A DNA stretch of 64,000 nt from Symsagittifera roscoffensis (GCF_963678635.1 NC_087065.1:52457858-52521857); one strand, 5' to 3'. Counted from the first letter of the stretch, positions 40,124-51,450 are shown. Notes: generated by a model not told the origin, from the letters alone. Numbers and translations: made by a program.

Positions 40124-40354
40124 ATGCTCTTCTCTCAATCAGTTACTCAAATACTCATAAATCTTAAACATTTTTTTACAATACTTGAAACCTTTATAAT
40201 ATTTCTTTTTGATATACTTGAATCTTTTCTAATAATCCTAATCATTTTTTGTAACATTTTTTTAATTTTCTACACTATTCTCGAACTATTCCTCCAACTT
40301 TCCAAAACCCTTGATTACATCCACAGGTACGAGTCATATAACTTGTCTAAATGA
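40124..40354 (+). CDS. copy B hydrophobic micro-ORF 1 (76 aa)
   Basis: Counterpart of 22270-22500; ATGA overlap with the next ORF is kept. Hydrophobic segments unchanged. Differences are limited to the C-terminal residues (ESY versus DLY). Confidence 0.6.
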   Translation: MLFSQSVTQILINLKHFFTILETFIIFLFDILESFLIILIIFCNIFLIFYTILELFLQLSKTLDYIHRYESYNLSK

Positions 40355-40539
40355 TACGAACAATTTTCAGTAGAACCGATATTTTTTTATTGTTTGTAAT
40401 TTTCATAGCATTCTTATCATCCCTCATTTTGACCATCTGTAAATGTATAAAGAAAGCAATCCTCACATTTGCCCTAGCAACAGTCCTTCTAATTCTTTTT
40501 TTGGAAGAATATTATAATAAACACAAAATTTCTCACTAA
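40351..40539 (+). CDS. copy B hydrophobic micro-ORF 2 (62 aa)
   Basis: Counterpart of 22497-22685 with one residue change (Ala for Thr) and several silent changes. Two membrane-type segments. Stops just before the ATG-less frame. Confidence 0.6.
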   Translation: MIRTIFSRTDIFLLFVIFIAFLSSLILTICKCIKKAILTFALATVLLILFLEEYYNKHKISH

Positions 40540-40547
40540 AGTAATAA

Positions 40548-41681
40548 TTCAAAAAACCATCAAAAATTGCTACCCAACAGTCACAGAATCAGTCTTCACC
40601 GACATCATCCCAAGATAACCAAACACCACCTTCAACTACTCAAAATCCTCAAACATCTACACGAATTTCTTTTCAAGACAATCCATACACTTTTGAAGAA
40701 CGACATGCTCGTTTATCAGAACCACTAGAACCAGTTCAACGACAAGCACCTTTAAGCGAACCAACATATAACCTATATCCAACACTACCACAAGAACTAA
40801 GTAGAATAAAAAATTCTAGTCAAAACCAAAATACAGTCGAAATAAATAGACAAATTATACATCCTCGACGAAACAGAAATTTTCAAACTCCCCGAGTTCA
40901 TTTTGATATACCTCAATCCCCATCACAAAACACTCCAGAAAACCCCATTGGTATATTACCAGAAACCCCTACGCTTCTTTCACAACGTAGCACCTCAAGC
41001 CTACCATCAGATTACTTAGGTTCAACACCAACATCTGAGCAAATACGTGAAAATCCCTTTAACCCCCCAAATCAGGCATCACGACTACCATATTGGACTA
41101 CACATTCATTTACACAAGGTGAACCAAATTTAGTCAATGACCCCATAGATATTTCTACGGATACAACAACATCCTCATCACTACCAGAAACATTATCACT
41201 ACCATCAACACCATCAATAAGCCAGTTTTCACCACCACCCTTTAACTTAAACTTTCCAAATAATCTCGACGCCAGATATCGAGAACAATCATCAATAAAT
41301 ATTCCTTTAAGATTAGATTGGAATACATTTACAGCACCTCCACCACTATTTGGACAACATCAAGAAAGTAACCGCCTTCATAACTGGGCACTTAATAGAT
41401 TACAATATCGCCAAGATATTCACAACGATATCCGTGATCACAATATTCAAATACTCCAACAAAACAGTTTACAATTAAAGTTTGAAATCACAGTTAAGTT
41501 AAATAATATTACCCAACATCCCTACCCATTAAATCCACCTAACATAACAGCTCAATCACTACCACCACCGTTTATAACTACTGAAGTAATATACAAATAC
41601 GACAGATATACCAAAAACACAATTGGCTACATTACATTTTATAATCCATACTCAGGATTATCATACACATGTATATTCTAA
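40548..41681 (+). CDS. copy B 377-codon frame with no ATG
   Basis: Same boundaries as in copy A (offset +17854 without indels): opens after TAA 40545-40547, closes at TAA 41679-41681, overlapping the env ATG at 41669. The copy differences are mostly third-position (for example AAC/AAT, CTA/TTA, ATC/ATT), with one Thr/Ala change. This supports real coding despite the absent start codon. Confidence 0.75.
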   Translation, partial: FKKPSKIATQQSQNQSSPTSSQDNQTPPSTTQNPQTSTRISFQDNPYTFEERHARLSEPLEPVQRQAPLSEPTYNLYPTLPQELSRIKNSSQNQNTVEINRQIIHPRRNRNFQTPRVHFDIPQSPSQNTPENPIGILPETPTLLSQRSTSSLPSDYLGSTPTSEQIRENPFNPPNQASRLPYWTTHSFTQGEPNLVNDPIDISTDTTTSSSLPETLSLPSTPSISQFSPPPFNLNFPNNLDARYREQSSINIPLRLDWNTFTAPPPLFGQHQESNRLHNWALNRLQYRQDIHNDIRDHNIQILQQNSLQLKFEITVKLNNITQHPYPLNPPNITAQSLPPPFITTEVIYKYDRYTKNTIGYITFYNPYSGLSYTCIF

Positions 41682-44287
41682 AATTATTAATTTTTCTCCA
41701 ACTCCTTTTTCTAGTAATCTCAAATCAAAACATAAACCCTTCTCCTCGTACAGGACCACAAGATTTATTAGTAACACATTACGATTGTGAAGAAAATGAA
41801 CAAAAAACACTACACAAATATGCAATAAATCAAGTATCACAATGTGAAACAGAACCACAAGCTATAGAAACCACAGATGTAATAGCAACACTCTATTCAA
41901 AAGCCCGAGCAACAACAGTTACAGGTTATAAATTCACAGCAACATTTTCCGAAAAGAAAGTACATTGTTCACAAGTCTCGAACGGAAACAAAAACCGACT
42001 TGACCATGAATCATTCTATCAAAGTAATATAGAACGTCTTTTACATCTCAATCCCGACGATTGTAAAAATGAATTACTTAGACTAAACATCACACAAAAT
42101 AAAAACTCCCAACGAAAATTAGTTAATTTTCAAGTTTTTCCAGACTCTGTACATCAATCACAACTTGAAAGACACCAAGGACATATTAAACTAGACGAAA
42201 AATACCCGTATAACGGCGCACACGGACGATTAACCTATGACCTACACGATAAACATTGGATACCACACATTGGTATAAATGACCCATCAAACTGCAAAGC
42301 AGACACAAAAAATAAAGGATACCAAGAAATAATGTTTTTCGATTGGAAAATGCAACTCGAAAAAATACAACTAACACGAGATTTATCAGATAACACAATG
42401 ATCTATCAAGGAATCCGATTACCTTGTAAAAATGATCAAGGTTATTGCGACCCTACAACGAGAACACAAGCAACCATTGTTTGGTTCCCCGAAGATACAT
42501 GTACAACATTTCAAGTAGCAAAAATACACGCTCGTATGATAAAATTTCACGAAAAATATTTTATACAATCAATTCCATATGAACAAGTCCATCCATCACG
42601 AAAACTAAGTTCTAATTTTAGAAACATAGACAATATAGAAAATAAATTGACACGTTTTCAAATATATCAAGAAACAGAACTTGCATGTAAATACAGGAAT
42701 CCACTTCACAGAACACAATACTCTGAAATATTAGTTGAATACGAAAAAGGATTCGACATGACCACTGGAAAAATAAAAATCGACCCATATGCCACAGGTC
42801 ATCCTTTAAACGAAGGAACATCCTATATACCAGTTAATTTTGAAAAAAGCAACGGACAACCTGGTGGACATCTAAAACCCCATGACACCAGAAGCACACG
42901 CTTACAAGAACTATCACTAATGAATACTACATATTTCGGTAATATCCACTATGATATTCATTTAGATATGAAACTAGATTATACAATTAGCCGAATTTTT
43001 CAAGAAATGTCACTCTCCGAATTAGAAACACTACACCACCTATGCGAATTAGAACGAACACAAATATTACAATCACTTGCACTAGCAGTATTAAAAATAC
43101 CCTATGCAGGATACTTATTATCTGGAAATAGATCAAATTTTTTAGACTATGAAGGAAACATCTTATGGTTTTATACTTGTACTAAAAAAGTATCACCACT
43201 ATACGTTTTTGAAGATAAACGATGTTATAAAAGAATCCCTATCTTTTATAAGAATAAAGTACATTTCGTGGATACACTTTCACGAAGAACCTATTTCTGG
43301 GATACCGCAGTCCCATGTGGATCAGAAAACAGCCACAATGTAGTACAACTAAACCCTGATGAAAATAAATATTATCTTCTCACTCCATATCCCACATTAA
43401 TGCAATCACTCAAAAAATTTTCACCAGAAAGCATTCGCGCTATTGCTCGAAACCCAAATATAGACTTACAATCAATAGGAATCTATTCAAAATCAGATAT
43501 TCAACATCACATTAGAACACAACAATTCCAAGAATTATTAACACAAATGGATACTATACAAAGACAATCAATAGACCAAAATTTACGCAAACTTGCAGAA
43601 ACCGCAGGATTTGCCGATATCTACACGCAAGACTATAGCGGATATTTTAAAGACATTAAAGATTATATATATCTAAACGGTGAAAAATACCGTCCCCAAG
43701 ATATATCACCAATTAACATTTTTAGCTTTGTTACACTCAAAAATGAGATCCTCGATTTTCTAGGATGGCCCTACTACATCTTAGAAAAATTGACTATTTT
43801 ATACGCAATGTTTAACTTTATTGGATTTCTTTTCTCACTTTTAAAAGGAATCTACAACACATGTGCTATACACACACAAGTAAACAGAAAAGCAAGTGTA
43901 GCACGCATACTATTTGCAGGATTTTTTGGAATCTTTTCTACATCTATAAACAAAATTCTTTTAGACGCACAAATAAAAGAATATAACACAAAAATAGCAA
44001 CACGACAAAATACATACGACGAAGAACATAACAGTGTAGACATAACGCCAACGGCACCACAATTACCACCCCTACCAAATAACCATCCACTATCCCTAGC
44101 CCCACGAAATTTTCGAAATTTAGCCATCACACATAATCCAAATTTTCGACTCACCACATCACAAAGTCCCATCCAACATATAATGACACACCAGTCACAA
44201 GATGATAATACTTATGAACAAATTATTGAACAACCCCATACCACCGCTTTTCAGTCTCAAAATAATCATTTTTTTAGCCCACGATGA
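41669..44287 (+). CDS. env: copy B intact envelope-like glycoprotein (872 aa)
   Basis: ATG followed by a signal peptide (residues ~1-18), then a large Cys-rich ectodomain with N-glycosylation sequons, a membrane anchor at ~708-730, a second hydrophobic stretch ~745-765 (LFAGFFGIFSTSINK) and a ~105-residue Pro-rich cytoplasmic tail. Spacing of Cys and the block HLCELERTQILQSLALAV followed by YLLSGNRSNFLDYEG recall the glycoproteins of chuviruses (Jingchuvirales), which are known to be captured by arthropod retroelements; this is recognition from memory, not a search. Its role would be membrane fusion and spread between cells. It is uninterrupted, which suggests recent activity. Stops by ATGA overlap with the next gene. 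Confidence 0.88.
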   Translation: MYILKLLIFLQLLFLVISNQNINPSPRTGPQDLLVTHYDCEENEQKTLHKYAINQVSQCETEPQAIETTDVIATLYSKARATTVTGYKFTATFSEKKVHCSQVSNGNKNRLDHESFYQSNIERLLHLNPDDCKNELLRLNITQNKNSQRKLVNFQVFPDSVHQSQLERHQGHIKLDEKYPYNGAHGRLTYDLHDKHWIPHIGINDPSNCKADTKNKGYQEIMFFDWKMQLEKIQLTRDLSDNTMIYQGIRLPCKNDQGYCDPTTRTQATIVWFPEDTCTTFQVAKIHARMIKFHEKYFIQSIPYEQVHPSRKLSSNFRNIDNIENKLTRFQIYQETELACKYRNPLHRTQYSEILVEYEKGFDMTTGKIKIDPYATGHPLNEGTSYIPVNFEKSNGQPGGHLKPHDTRSTRLQELSLMNTTYFGNIHYDIHLDMKLDYTISRIFQEMSLSELETLHHLCELERTQILQSLALAVLKIPYAGYLLSGNRSNFLDYEGNILWFYTCTKKVSPLYVFEDKRCYKRIPIFYKNKVHFVDTLSRRTYFWDTAVPCGSENSHNVVQLNPDENKYYLLTPYPTLMQSLKKFSPESIRAIARNPNIDLQSIGIYSKSDIQHHIRTQQFQELLTQMDTIQRQSIDQNLRKLAETAGFADIYTQDYSGYFKDIKDYIYLNGEKYRPQDISPINIFSFVTLKNEILDFLGWPYYILEKLTILYAMFNFIGFLFSLLKGIYNTCAIHTQVNRKASVARILFAGFFGIFSTSINKILLDAQIKEYNTKIATRQNTYDEEHNSVDITPTAPQLPPLPNNHPLSLAPRNFRNLAITHNPNFRLTTSQSPIQHIMTHQSQDDNTYEQIIEQPHTTAFQSQNNHFFSPR

Positions 44288-46088
44288 GCCGCCAACTTGG
44301 ATCACTACACCGATCAAATTCCCACCCAACCAATCTTACCTCTCCAATCCCAATAATACCACATTTGCTTTTCCGCCACCCGATTTTCCACCTAGTAATG
44401 TAACATCAGGCATGAATTCCGATACTAATTCACACATCTCAGTTTTATATTCCATCTCACAACTCAATAACCCGAATATTGAAACCCCCGATGAATTTGC
44501 CGACTCAGAACCATCCCCATCCATTAATTTTCATAACTCTTCTAATTTTTCTCAACCCCCTTTTCAACCCATATTATCCAATAACCCTGACCCAATCACC
44601 CCCACACCCTCTTATGCTTCCCAAGTTACCCCAACCTACTCCTCATACCATTCTGACCAATCATCTCATTCTCCAGACACCCCCCGAATCTCCCCAGAGC
44701 TAGATAATTTTATTACCCTTCAACAACAACCCTACCACCTTAATACCCCAACCATAAACCAAATCTCCTCCACAATAAATTCATCCAACCCCCCTACCCC
44801 TACACCCTCTTCAAATTATACTGAATCATTAGCACCATCATCCACATCAACTGAATCTTCACTCAACACTAATAGAGCTTACCGCACTTTTAAAAGAAAG
44901 TTCCCCAACCATCCTTTCCCAGCAAAACCAGGAACAGCCCGTGAATACATCAACCACCCCAAGCATACTAACACAAAAGAATTTTTAGCCATCACCTTAC
45001 CCACATTCCCACAATACACCTTAAACACCCCCCACGACACTAACGACACACGCAACTTTGTAGATGAATACGTTTTAATGCCCACTCTCTCTTGGACCTC
45101 ATATTATCATTTTACTAACCCTCTTTGCTTACCTTTATCTAACACTCACATCGATATAGAGCGAAATACGGACATGCTATATCGACTCACTACACCACTA
45201 ACACCTAGACAATTTACTTACGTTGGATATAAAAAATCACTAAAAACACACACTGCACCTAGAGCTAACGAATATACACTCGAATACTATGATCACAACA
45301 TCATCAGAGCTAACCAAGATCAATTCTTAGACGACGATCGCTTCGCTAATCCACAAATTACCGAAAAATTTTTCATCAAGACACCATATACATTCACACT
45401 AAACATCTTCGACCGAAAGTTTGATCACATTATTTCAGAAGCACTAACAGACACACAAGCATACGAAAGTTTTAAAGAACGCTTCCAAATATTTTCACTA
45501 ACCTTTCATTTCCTTGCACCACACGAAAGAGATTTACACTGCTCACACGATATTATGTTGCGCACTAAACAAACCCACACATATAGTTATTATCGCTTCA
45601 TCCAAAATCACTTTGACCTACACACACCCTCTAGACAACCACACCATCGTTTTCAATTCATTAATTCCAAATACACTTCACCATTTTTTCTAAATTTCAC
45701 ATATTGTATTAAAGACACTAACCTCCATGGTATTCTTCGAAATTATGACCCCATAACCCAAATGTACATCTTCTGTCCCATTACCAAGACCTTCAACGCC
45801 GAAGAATCCCGACCCTTCCTTATCCCGCACGAGTTTGTACAACCCATAGAAATCCCAATTTTAGAATTCATCCACAACACTAAATTCAATCACAAATTAT
45901 ATAATCTAATCCAAAACACACCTTATGAGTTTGCAGTTGGCACTGAAGAACTAACCACTATCAAGGCACTCCAATTGCTTTGGCCACTGCTTCAGACTAA
46001 AAATATCATCCGCATCTTAGCTAAACTACTAACAACTTCAGAACTAATTCACGACATCTTCCCCCACGGTTTTTTCCCCGACGACTAA
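44202..46088 (+). CDS. copy B 3'-terminal protein (628 aa as open)
   Basis: From about 44362 this is the same protein as copy A 26429-28234. A one-base difference there (CACATTTG versus CACTTTTTG with flanks) means the ATGA-overlap start at 44284 runs out of phase in this copy, while an ATG at 44202, inside env in another frame, is in phase. Which N-terminus is native is unclear. The folded part (from AYRTFKRKF) is almost identical to copy A. Function unknown. Confidence 0.7.
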   Translation: MIILMNKLLNNPIPPLFSLKIIIFLAHDEPPTWITTPIKFPPNQSYLSNPNNTTFAFPPPDFPPSNVTSGMNSDTNSHISVLYSISQLNNPNIETPDEFADSEPSPSINFHNSSNFSQPPFQPILSNNPDPITPTPSYASQVTPTYSSYHSDQSSHSPDTPRISPELDNFITLQQQPYHLNTPTINQISSTINSSNPPTPTPSSNYTESLAPSSTSTESSLNTNRAYRTFKRKFPNHPFPAKPGTAREYINHPKHTNTKEFLAITLPTFPQYTLNTPHDTNDTRNFVDEYVLMPTLSWTSYYHFTNPLCLPLSNTHIDIERNTDMLYRLTTPLTPRQFTYVGYKKSLKTHTAPRANEYTLEYYDHNIIRANQDQFLDDDRFANPQITEKFFIKTPYTFTLNIFDRKFDHIISEALTDTQAYESFKERFQIFSLTFHFLAPHERDLHCSHDIMLRTKQTHTYSYYRFIQNHFDLHTPSRQPHHRFQFINSKYTSPFFLNFTYCIKDTNLHGILRNYDPITQMYIFCPITKTFNAEESRPFLIPHEFVQPIEIPILEFIHNTKFNHKLYNLIQNTPYEFAVGTEELTTIKALQLLWPLLQTKNIIRILAKLLTTSELIHDIFPHGFFPDD

Positions 46089-46091
46089 CAG

Positions 46092-46169
46092 GTAAGTATG
46101 AATTAAATGAATATTACTAACTAATTAAAATATTAAAAACTCACCATTCTTTATCCATGTTTTCTTTAG
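46092..46169 (+). other. copy B intron after the last stop
   Basis: Donor CAG|GTAAGTAT, branch TACTAAC and acceptor TTTCTTTAG all kept relative to copy A, although the spacer sequence has small indels. Confidence 0.75.
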
Positions 46170-47704
46170 ATTTTTAGCCTTCATCCGACGATCACCTACA
46201 AAAACCACAAAAGACAAATAAAAATCGCAAATTTCATCAAACAGATTTCAAAACTTCTATTAATCTCTTACACTTATAGATTTATAAATTTAATACCAAT
46301 GCAGTAAATTCATTTCTAAAATTTTCCCCACAAGCAGTAAATCTAATTATGATGAAAATTTGTAACTTAAAATTCCCCCATAACTAGCAGTAAATTTCCA
46401 AATTCTATGTAGTAAATTAAATAAATGCAAATGCAGTACTAACCTTTTGATATTTTCATTCATTCGCACAGAAATTCTATCCACACTCGCACAGCTCGCC
46501 CACGAAGAATTGTTTAAAATAATGAATTTCAGTTTCAAGTTTTCACACTCAACAACTCTAACATATAATAACATGTTTCAAACTTTCCTTTAACCCGGTT
46601 GGAAAGGAATCATATACTAAACAAAACTAACCAACGCAGCTTACTAAATACCACAAATCATAAAATAACAGCATGACTAAGAAAAGGAAACCAACGGTAC
46701 CCAAACCGGATTAACCCAGTTTAAAACTGGATAATTTATTCTTTTGAAGACTATTATAAAGTCTAAGAAAGAAATAATAAAACACAAAAAAGTCAAAAGA
46801 CAAACCCATACCACGAACAATTTGATTTTTGGAAAAAGGACATAACCAACAAGACATAAGAAAAACCACAACAAACCCAACATAAAACGTTGTCACATAA
46901 CAGGACCCCTCACAAAAACCGCACGAAATCATACTCCCACTCCTGGCCTAACCCACCAGGAAGGACGTCCTGAGCATGCTCTATAGCCGGCCTAACCCAC
47001 CGCGCTACATCCACGCTTTGTGACCACACCACTATTTTTAATAAGAGCTACTCAAGTGTGAGTAACTCTTCAAAATAACCGAACTAAAACAAAAAGCTTT
47101 TGTGAAAACAACTAACTAAAATCATTATTAAAAAATATTAAACTAATAAAAGTTTTATAAAATATAAAATCACATGATGCAATATATAGATCAGAATACA
47201 ACACCAAGGACGAACATCAAAAGACAAGACGACCCCACTACACTCGAGAGAGAATGACCAACTACAATCGATATGCCGCTCACAATCACAACTCAAAGGA
47301 TTTAGAGTACGACTTGACCTCGCAGAAAAGGACTTCATTGAACTAGACCAATGACCACCTCGATGTTCAAGTATACGTACAGATCCGAGTAACCAGGCAT
47401 CCCCTCCACGCACAATCTCCACGCCATTCCCAAACTAGATCAGACACAAAAGAAGTTCTCCACGAAGAACAGAAAAACCTGACATAGCCAACCATTCTGA
47501 AATCAGATTTGAATTTGTTGCGAAGACTTAGTCGTTGTCACAAGAAGAACACAACGTCTTATGTCTCTAACTCCAGCTTCCTGGAACTTCCCTAACAAAA
47601 AAGGAAACAGAAGAAGTAAGATGTTCGCCAAAAACAAACGTCCATCATCCATCCTTCGAATTGCAGAAGAACTATTCTAAAAAACTCTGTAAAACCCGGA
47701 TGGG
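46170..47704 (+). other. copy B 3' non-coding region
   Basis: Counterpart of 28317-29850, with the GCAGTAAAT motif cluster at about 46300-46440 and the same GGATGGG end. No plus-strand gene. Confidence 0.5.
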
Positions 47705-48114
47705 TGGAACCTGATCTAAACTACATTTTATGATTGGATAAATTAAATGTTTTACCAATGTAAAGTATTTAATATTAACCAATCATGATCCATCTAACTA
47801 ACAACCCACTTATTTGTAAGTGCTGAAGTTACTTGTAATTTCAGCACCAGAGAGATTTGAATTTAACTTAGAAATTAGTTGGACTCTCCCGAGCACTTCA
47901 ACAGCCGCAATAGACCAGTATACCCTAGATCTATTGAGCCTAGCAGAGACTAGTTAAACAACCTGAGACTAGATAGTATAAGAGTAAGATTAGGATCGGT
48001 ATTAGACTAAGAAGTTGCACGAATCTATCCGGCCGAAAATAAGATAGCGTGACGAGCAGACGGTGTACCCTATCCGAAATTACTCTATGAGTTAACCACA
48101 TCGGTCCTAACTCA
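47705..48114 (+). repeat. copy B 3' LTR
   Basis: 410 bp and seemingly identical to 31073-31482, pointing to a very recent insertion. Followed by AGAG. Confidence 0.93.
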
Positions 48115-48664
48115 AGAGCCTTTTGAAAATTACTTACTTGGAAACCACTTCGAGGTCTTGACTTAACTCAAAACTAACACTTGGGCCTTAGAAATCAAGC
48201 AACTAAATAAATCTTATCAATCGAGGCTCACCAGATGGGCCAAAATCTTTCTGCATTTTGTTTTTGAGTGTTAATCATATCGCGTGTTCCAGATAAAGTA
48301 TTGTGGTTTATTTATTTCGAAACCCTTAAACTGAAGCACTCCGACCTTCACCATAAGACGAATTCTTTGTGGTTGAGTAAATATTGAAGTTTCTGAAGCT
48401 TGTAACACCATAGACATACTAGTCTATTCTGAACAGCCAACGCCACAAAAATGAAAAAAAAAATGCCTACTTCAGTCAGCAATAATTTTGATTACCGTCG
48501 AAGTAATCAAACCATTGTGTCAAAAATAGATGCAGTTTACTCAGTTAATATGGAGATTACCAACAAGTATTTACAAAACCTGGAACTCACATTTAAACCA
48601 AGAGCATCCTTGTTTTTTAGGGATCATTTTTTGCGAGAGGACGTATAAGTTTAAACCGTAAGTA
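48115..48664. other. host segment, nothing certain
   Basis: One 65-codon plus frame (48451-48648) with an ordinary composition and no motif. I would not call a gene. Confidence 0.3.
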
Positions 48665-49653
48665 CATTGCTGAATTAAACTATCCGGACAAAAGGCAGTA
48701 AAATAGAAATTTGAAACGCGTTTTTCTCAAATTGGTTTGACTTTAGGTAAAAAATGAAGATAAATTTTAAGAAAAGAAGTCAAGCAGAATTAATATAGTG
48801 TAATTTGTTTTGCGAAAATTGGGCCCAAAGTTTTGCATCAAAAAGAGGTCATTTTTGGCTTTTTTGTTAATCAAAAATTACGCTGAAACTCTTCAGTCGA
48901 TCACTGACACAATTATGGCAAAGTGAGCTTCTTACGTAGCCCAACAATTTTTCAAAAGGATATAATCTCCAAAAAAATGCGCAAACTGCTGAAAATTGTT
49001 TATTTTAATTGGTGTTTTATATAGTAAAAACAACCTTTTTAATCTATCAAACCAGAGGCGGATCTAGGATTTTCTCGAGTAGGGGCGGTTTTTCAAAAAT
49101 TTTTCGAAATTTTGTTGACCTTTTTTTTAGGTCGACCGAATTGATTTTTTGAGCTCTCCCTACGCACAGTTTAGTCCCTGTTTTAGCCAAAATTTCAGCG
49201 CCGCAGGCAAAATTTTGAAAAAAACTAAAAAACAAAAAAACTGTCCGTTTTTTGGCGCGCGCCCCCCCTCAAATTTAGTAAATATTGGCGCCAAAGGGTC
49301 GGTCGGCCAAAAATTTAGGGTCGGTCGGCCAAAAATGGACTCTTTAAAAGGTACCAAAGGGGGATCCTTTGGGTCGGCAAGGGGTCGAATCCCTGAGGGG
49401 GAAGCGTCCACCTCCCCGCCCCCCTAAATCCACCCCTATAACAAAAAAAAAAAATTTATACCACTTTTGGAGAGTATATCCTTCTCAAAATTTGTTGTGC
49501 TACGTAAAAAGCTCTCTTTAATCTAATTGACTAAAGAGTTTCGGCTTAATTTTTGATTGACCAAAAAAAGCCAAAAATGAACTATTTTGGTTTAGATCTT
49601 GGGGCCCGAACTTCGTAAAAAGCGTTTTGTCCGGATAACTTAATTAAGCACTG
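48665..49653. mobile_element. Tc1/mariner-like fold-back element, 989 bp
   Basis: Ends CATTGCTGAATTAA... on the left and, reverse-complemented, CAGTGCTTAATTAA... on the right. Both continue TATCCGGACAAAA, and both are flanked by TA (48663-48664, 49654-49655). The arms match imperfectly over more than 200 bp (for example TTTTTGGCTTTTTT, ATCAAAAATTA, TTACGTAGC). A CAGTGCT-type end and a TA target are typical of Tc1/mariner. No transposase frame; non-autonomous. Confidence 0.8.
49053..49438. mobile_element. nested GC-rich insertion with hAT-like ends
   Basis: Sits in the loop of the fold-back element. Ends match imperfectly: CAGAGGCGGATCTAGG and, reversed, TAGGGGTGGATTTAGG. Flanking 8-mers TATCAAAC and TAACAAAA agree at 6 of 8 positions, compatible with an old 8-bp duplication of hAT type. 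Contains a duplicated GGGTCGGTCGGCCAAAAAT. Local GC is clearly higher than in the surroundings. No coding. Confidence 0.55.
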
Positions 49654-49655
49654 TA

Positions 49656-51060
49656 TAGGCCAATCACAACTCATTGTAAGTTCACGCCTTTATGAATTCA
49701 CTGCTACACTTGGACATATCACAACAGCTTTCCAAACAGTTTTGTAATTTATTTAGTTTTTTCGTTCCTTTAAAATTCGATTGTTTTTTTTTCATTGAGT
49801 TATTTAGTAAACTGGTTTGCTGTTATATTGTCAAACAGTTTTTGTAGTTAAAGTTTCTGTTTGCTTACAAATTGTGTTAGGAAAAAAATGTTGTAAGCTT
49901 GTTTGAAATTGATTCTCGCACCTAAGACAACAGAAAAAAATCATTGTTGTTAATTCATTCTTCAAGCGTTTCATTTTTTATGCCGTTTCAGGGCGTAAAA
50001 ATCCAACTAATAAAGATAAACTTTCCCGTATATATTCAGACAGTTTTGTTTTATACGATTGCTCAGCAAAACTTACATAACCCTAATTCGTTTCAATGGC
50101 TTTACCCCAACATCAAACAAAATATTAAGACGGAAATTTGGAAAAAAGTTGACTATTTTGGACAGTTTTTTTGAATTGTCTTAGTTTGGTACAATATTGT
50201 TTGCGGTGCATTTTATGCTAGCACAGCAATCGGCAATCTTTACATTGTCTTTTTGAGATGCTTCGTGCTCAGAATTTTTATAGTGAGGATCAATGAAGAA
50301 ATTATAATCAAGTTAATTTCTCTCGAATCTTGAGCATTTTTGTTTCACAATCAGAGTTGATTACTTGTTTACGGATATAAATCCAAACTGGTTATTCTGC
50401 ATGCATTTGGTATGTCAAAAACCCGATATGAGACACTGTTGCAGTTATCCGAAAGTAAACAAAAAGGAAATGATATTTTTCAATTTTTTTCATGTTCAGA
50501 ACAGAGATGTCGAATCTGTGCACTGATAAAGCTGTTTTTTTTTGGTGTTTGTATCAATTTTTTAATAAAGATTTAAAATTAAAACCAACTTTTTGAATAT
50601 AGAAGGTTCTTTTGTTACAACATTGGTATGAAAGAGTTATAACAGTATAGTTTTCACAAAAATCCTTTATGATTGCAGTGGATTTTCAGACTAGTTTATA
50701 ATATACCATCAACTTGAGCTAAAAACTTTACTTTACCAACAGAAAAAGATCTGGATGGTAACATTGCGCGGAACCGTGTCTGGCCGTGTTTTTAGGCGTA
50801 AGCAACCGAATACAATGGATTATTATGTTGATTTTTTGACAATTATAATTGATTATAATTACCAAAAGTAGGTGTCTAAAGTATTTAGGATCGAGTATAA
50901 TCGTAATATTTTCCAAGAGATTATAATCTCTTATAATCGATTATAATTGATTATAGCTCATACAAAAAACTCTATAAATCAATTTCAATCGATTATAACG
51001 GATTTTTGATCTTTTAATTTTGCCAAAATTTTGTCACGCAAAAAATATGTTTCAATTATA
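49656..51060. other. AT-rich non-coding
   Basis: No gene seen. A cluster of TTATAATCGATTATAATTGATTATA-like palindromic words occurs at about 50820-51000. Confidence 0.35.
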
Positions 51061-51065
51061 TCCTT

Positions 51066-51185
51066 AATTATGCGGGGTAAAATGCGGGGTGTTTGATACG
51101 GGGTACTTGATGAAACGGGGTACCTGTTTGATGCGGGCTGTTTGATACGGGGTACTTGATGAAAAGATGCGGGGTATTTGATCAG
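51066..51185. repeat. minisatellite, ~49-bp unit
   Basis: Two tandem copies of a unit containing GCGGG(G/C)TGTTTGATACGGGG and ACTTGATGAAA, itself built from shorter TGATRCGGGGT words. Confidence 0.65.
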
Positions 51186-51450
51186 TTTTGCGACATTCAA
51201 GCCATATACTAGCCAACCCCCACGCCTCCCTTCCTCCTTCCCTTCTCCACCCAACCTGCAAGATGTTTAAATGTGTGAATAATTATTTTTTCAAATAGAG
51301 AGAAGTTCCATTAACGAGACATCTATTAAAGGATTCGGATTCAATTTGAATTTAATCAAATTACAAACGCTTAAGTTTAAAATAAATTGGAACTGATGCA
51401 TTTTGGAGCGTCCTTTAGAGCTGAAGAGCTGCTTCAGATCTTCCTTTTTC

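Larger units (their letters stand above)
31073..48114 (+). mobile_element. giant env-bearing LTR element, copy B (17.0 kb)
   Basis: LTRs 31073-31482 and 47705-48114 (410 bp) look identical to each other. Target duplication AGAG at 31069-31072 and 48115-48118, different from copy A, so this is an independent insertion. Same gene order as copy A at roughly 98% identity by eye. Lesions: an in-frame ~1.9-kb deletion at about 36035 (equivalent to 16307-18182 in copy A) and a one-base A-run difference at 38903-38907 that truncates pol. Gag start, env and the other genes are open. Confidence 0.95.

Noticed and set aside
49047..49427. Overlapping frames of 62-92 codons on both strands at 49.1-49.4 kb
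   Set aside because: They fall inside the GC-rich nested transposon with inverted ends; both strands are equally open.
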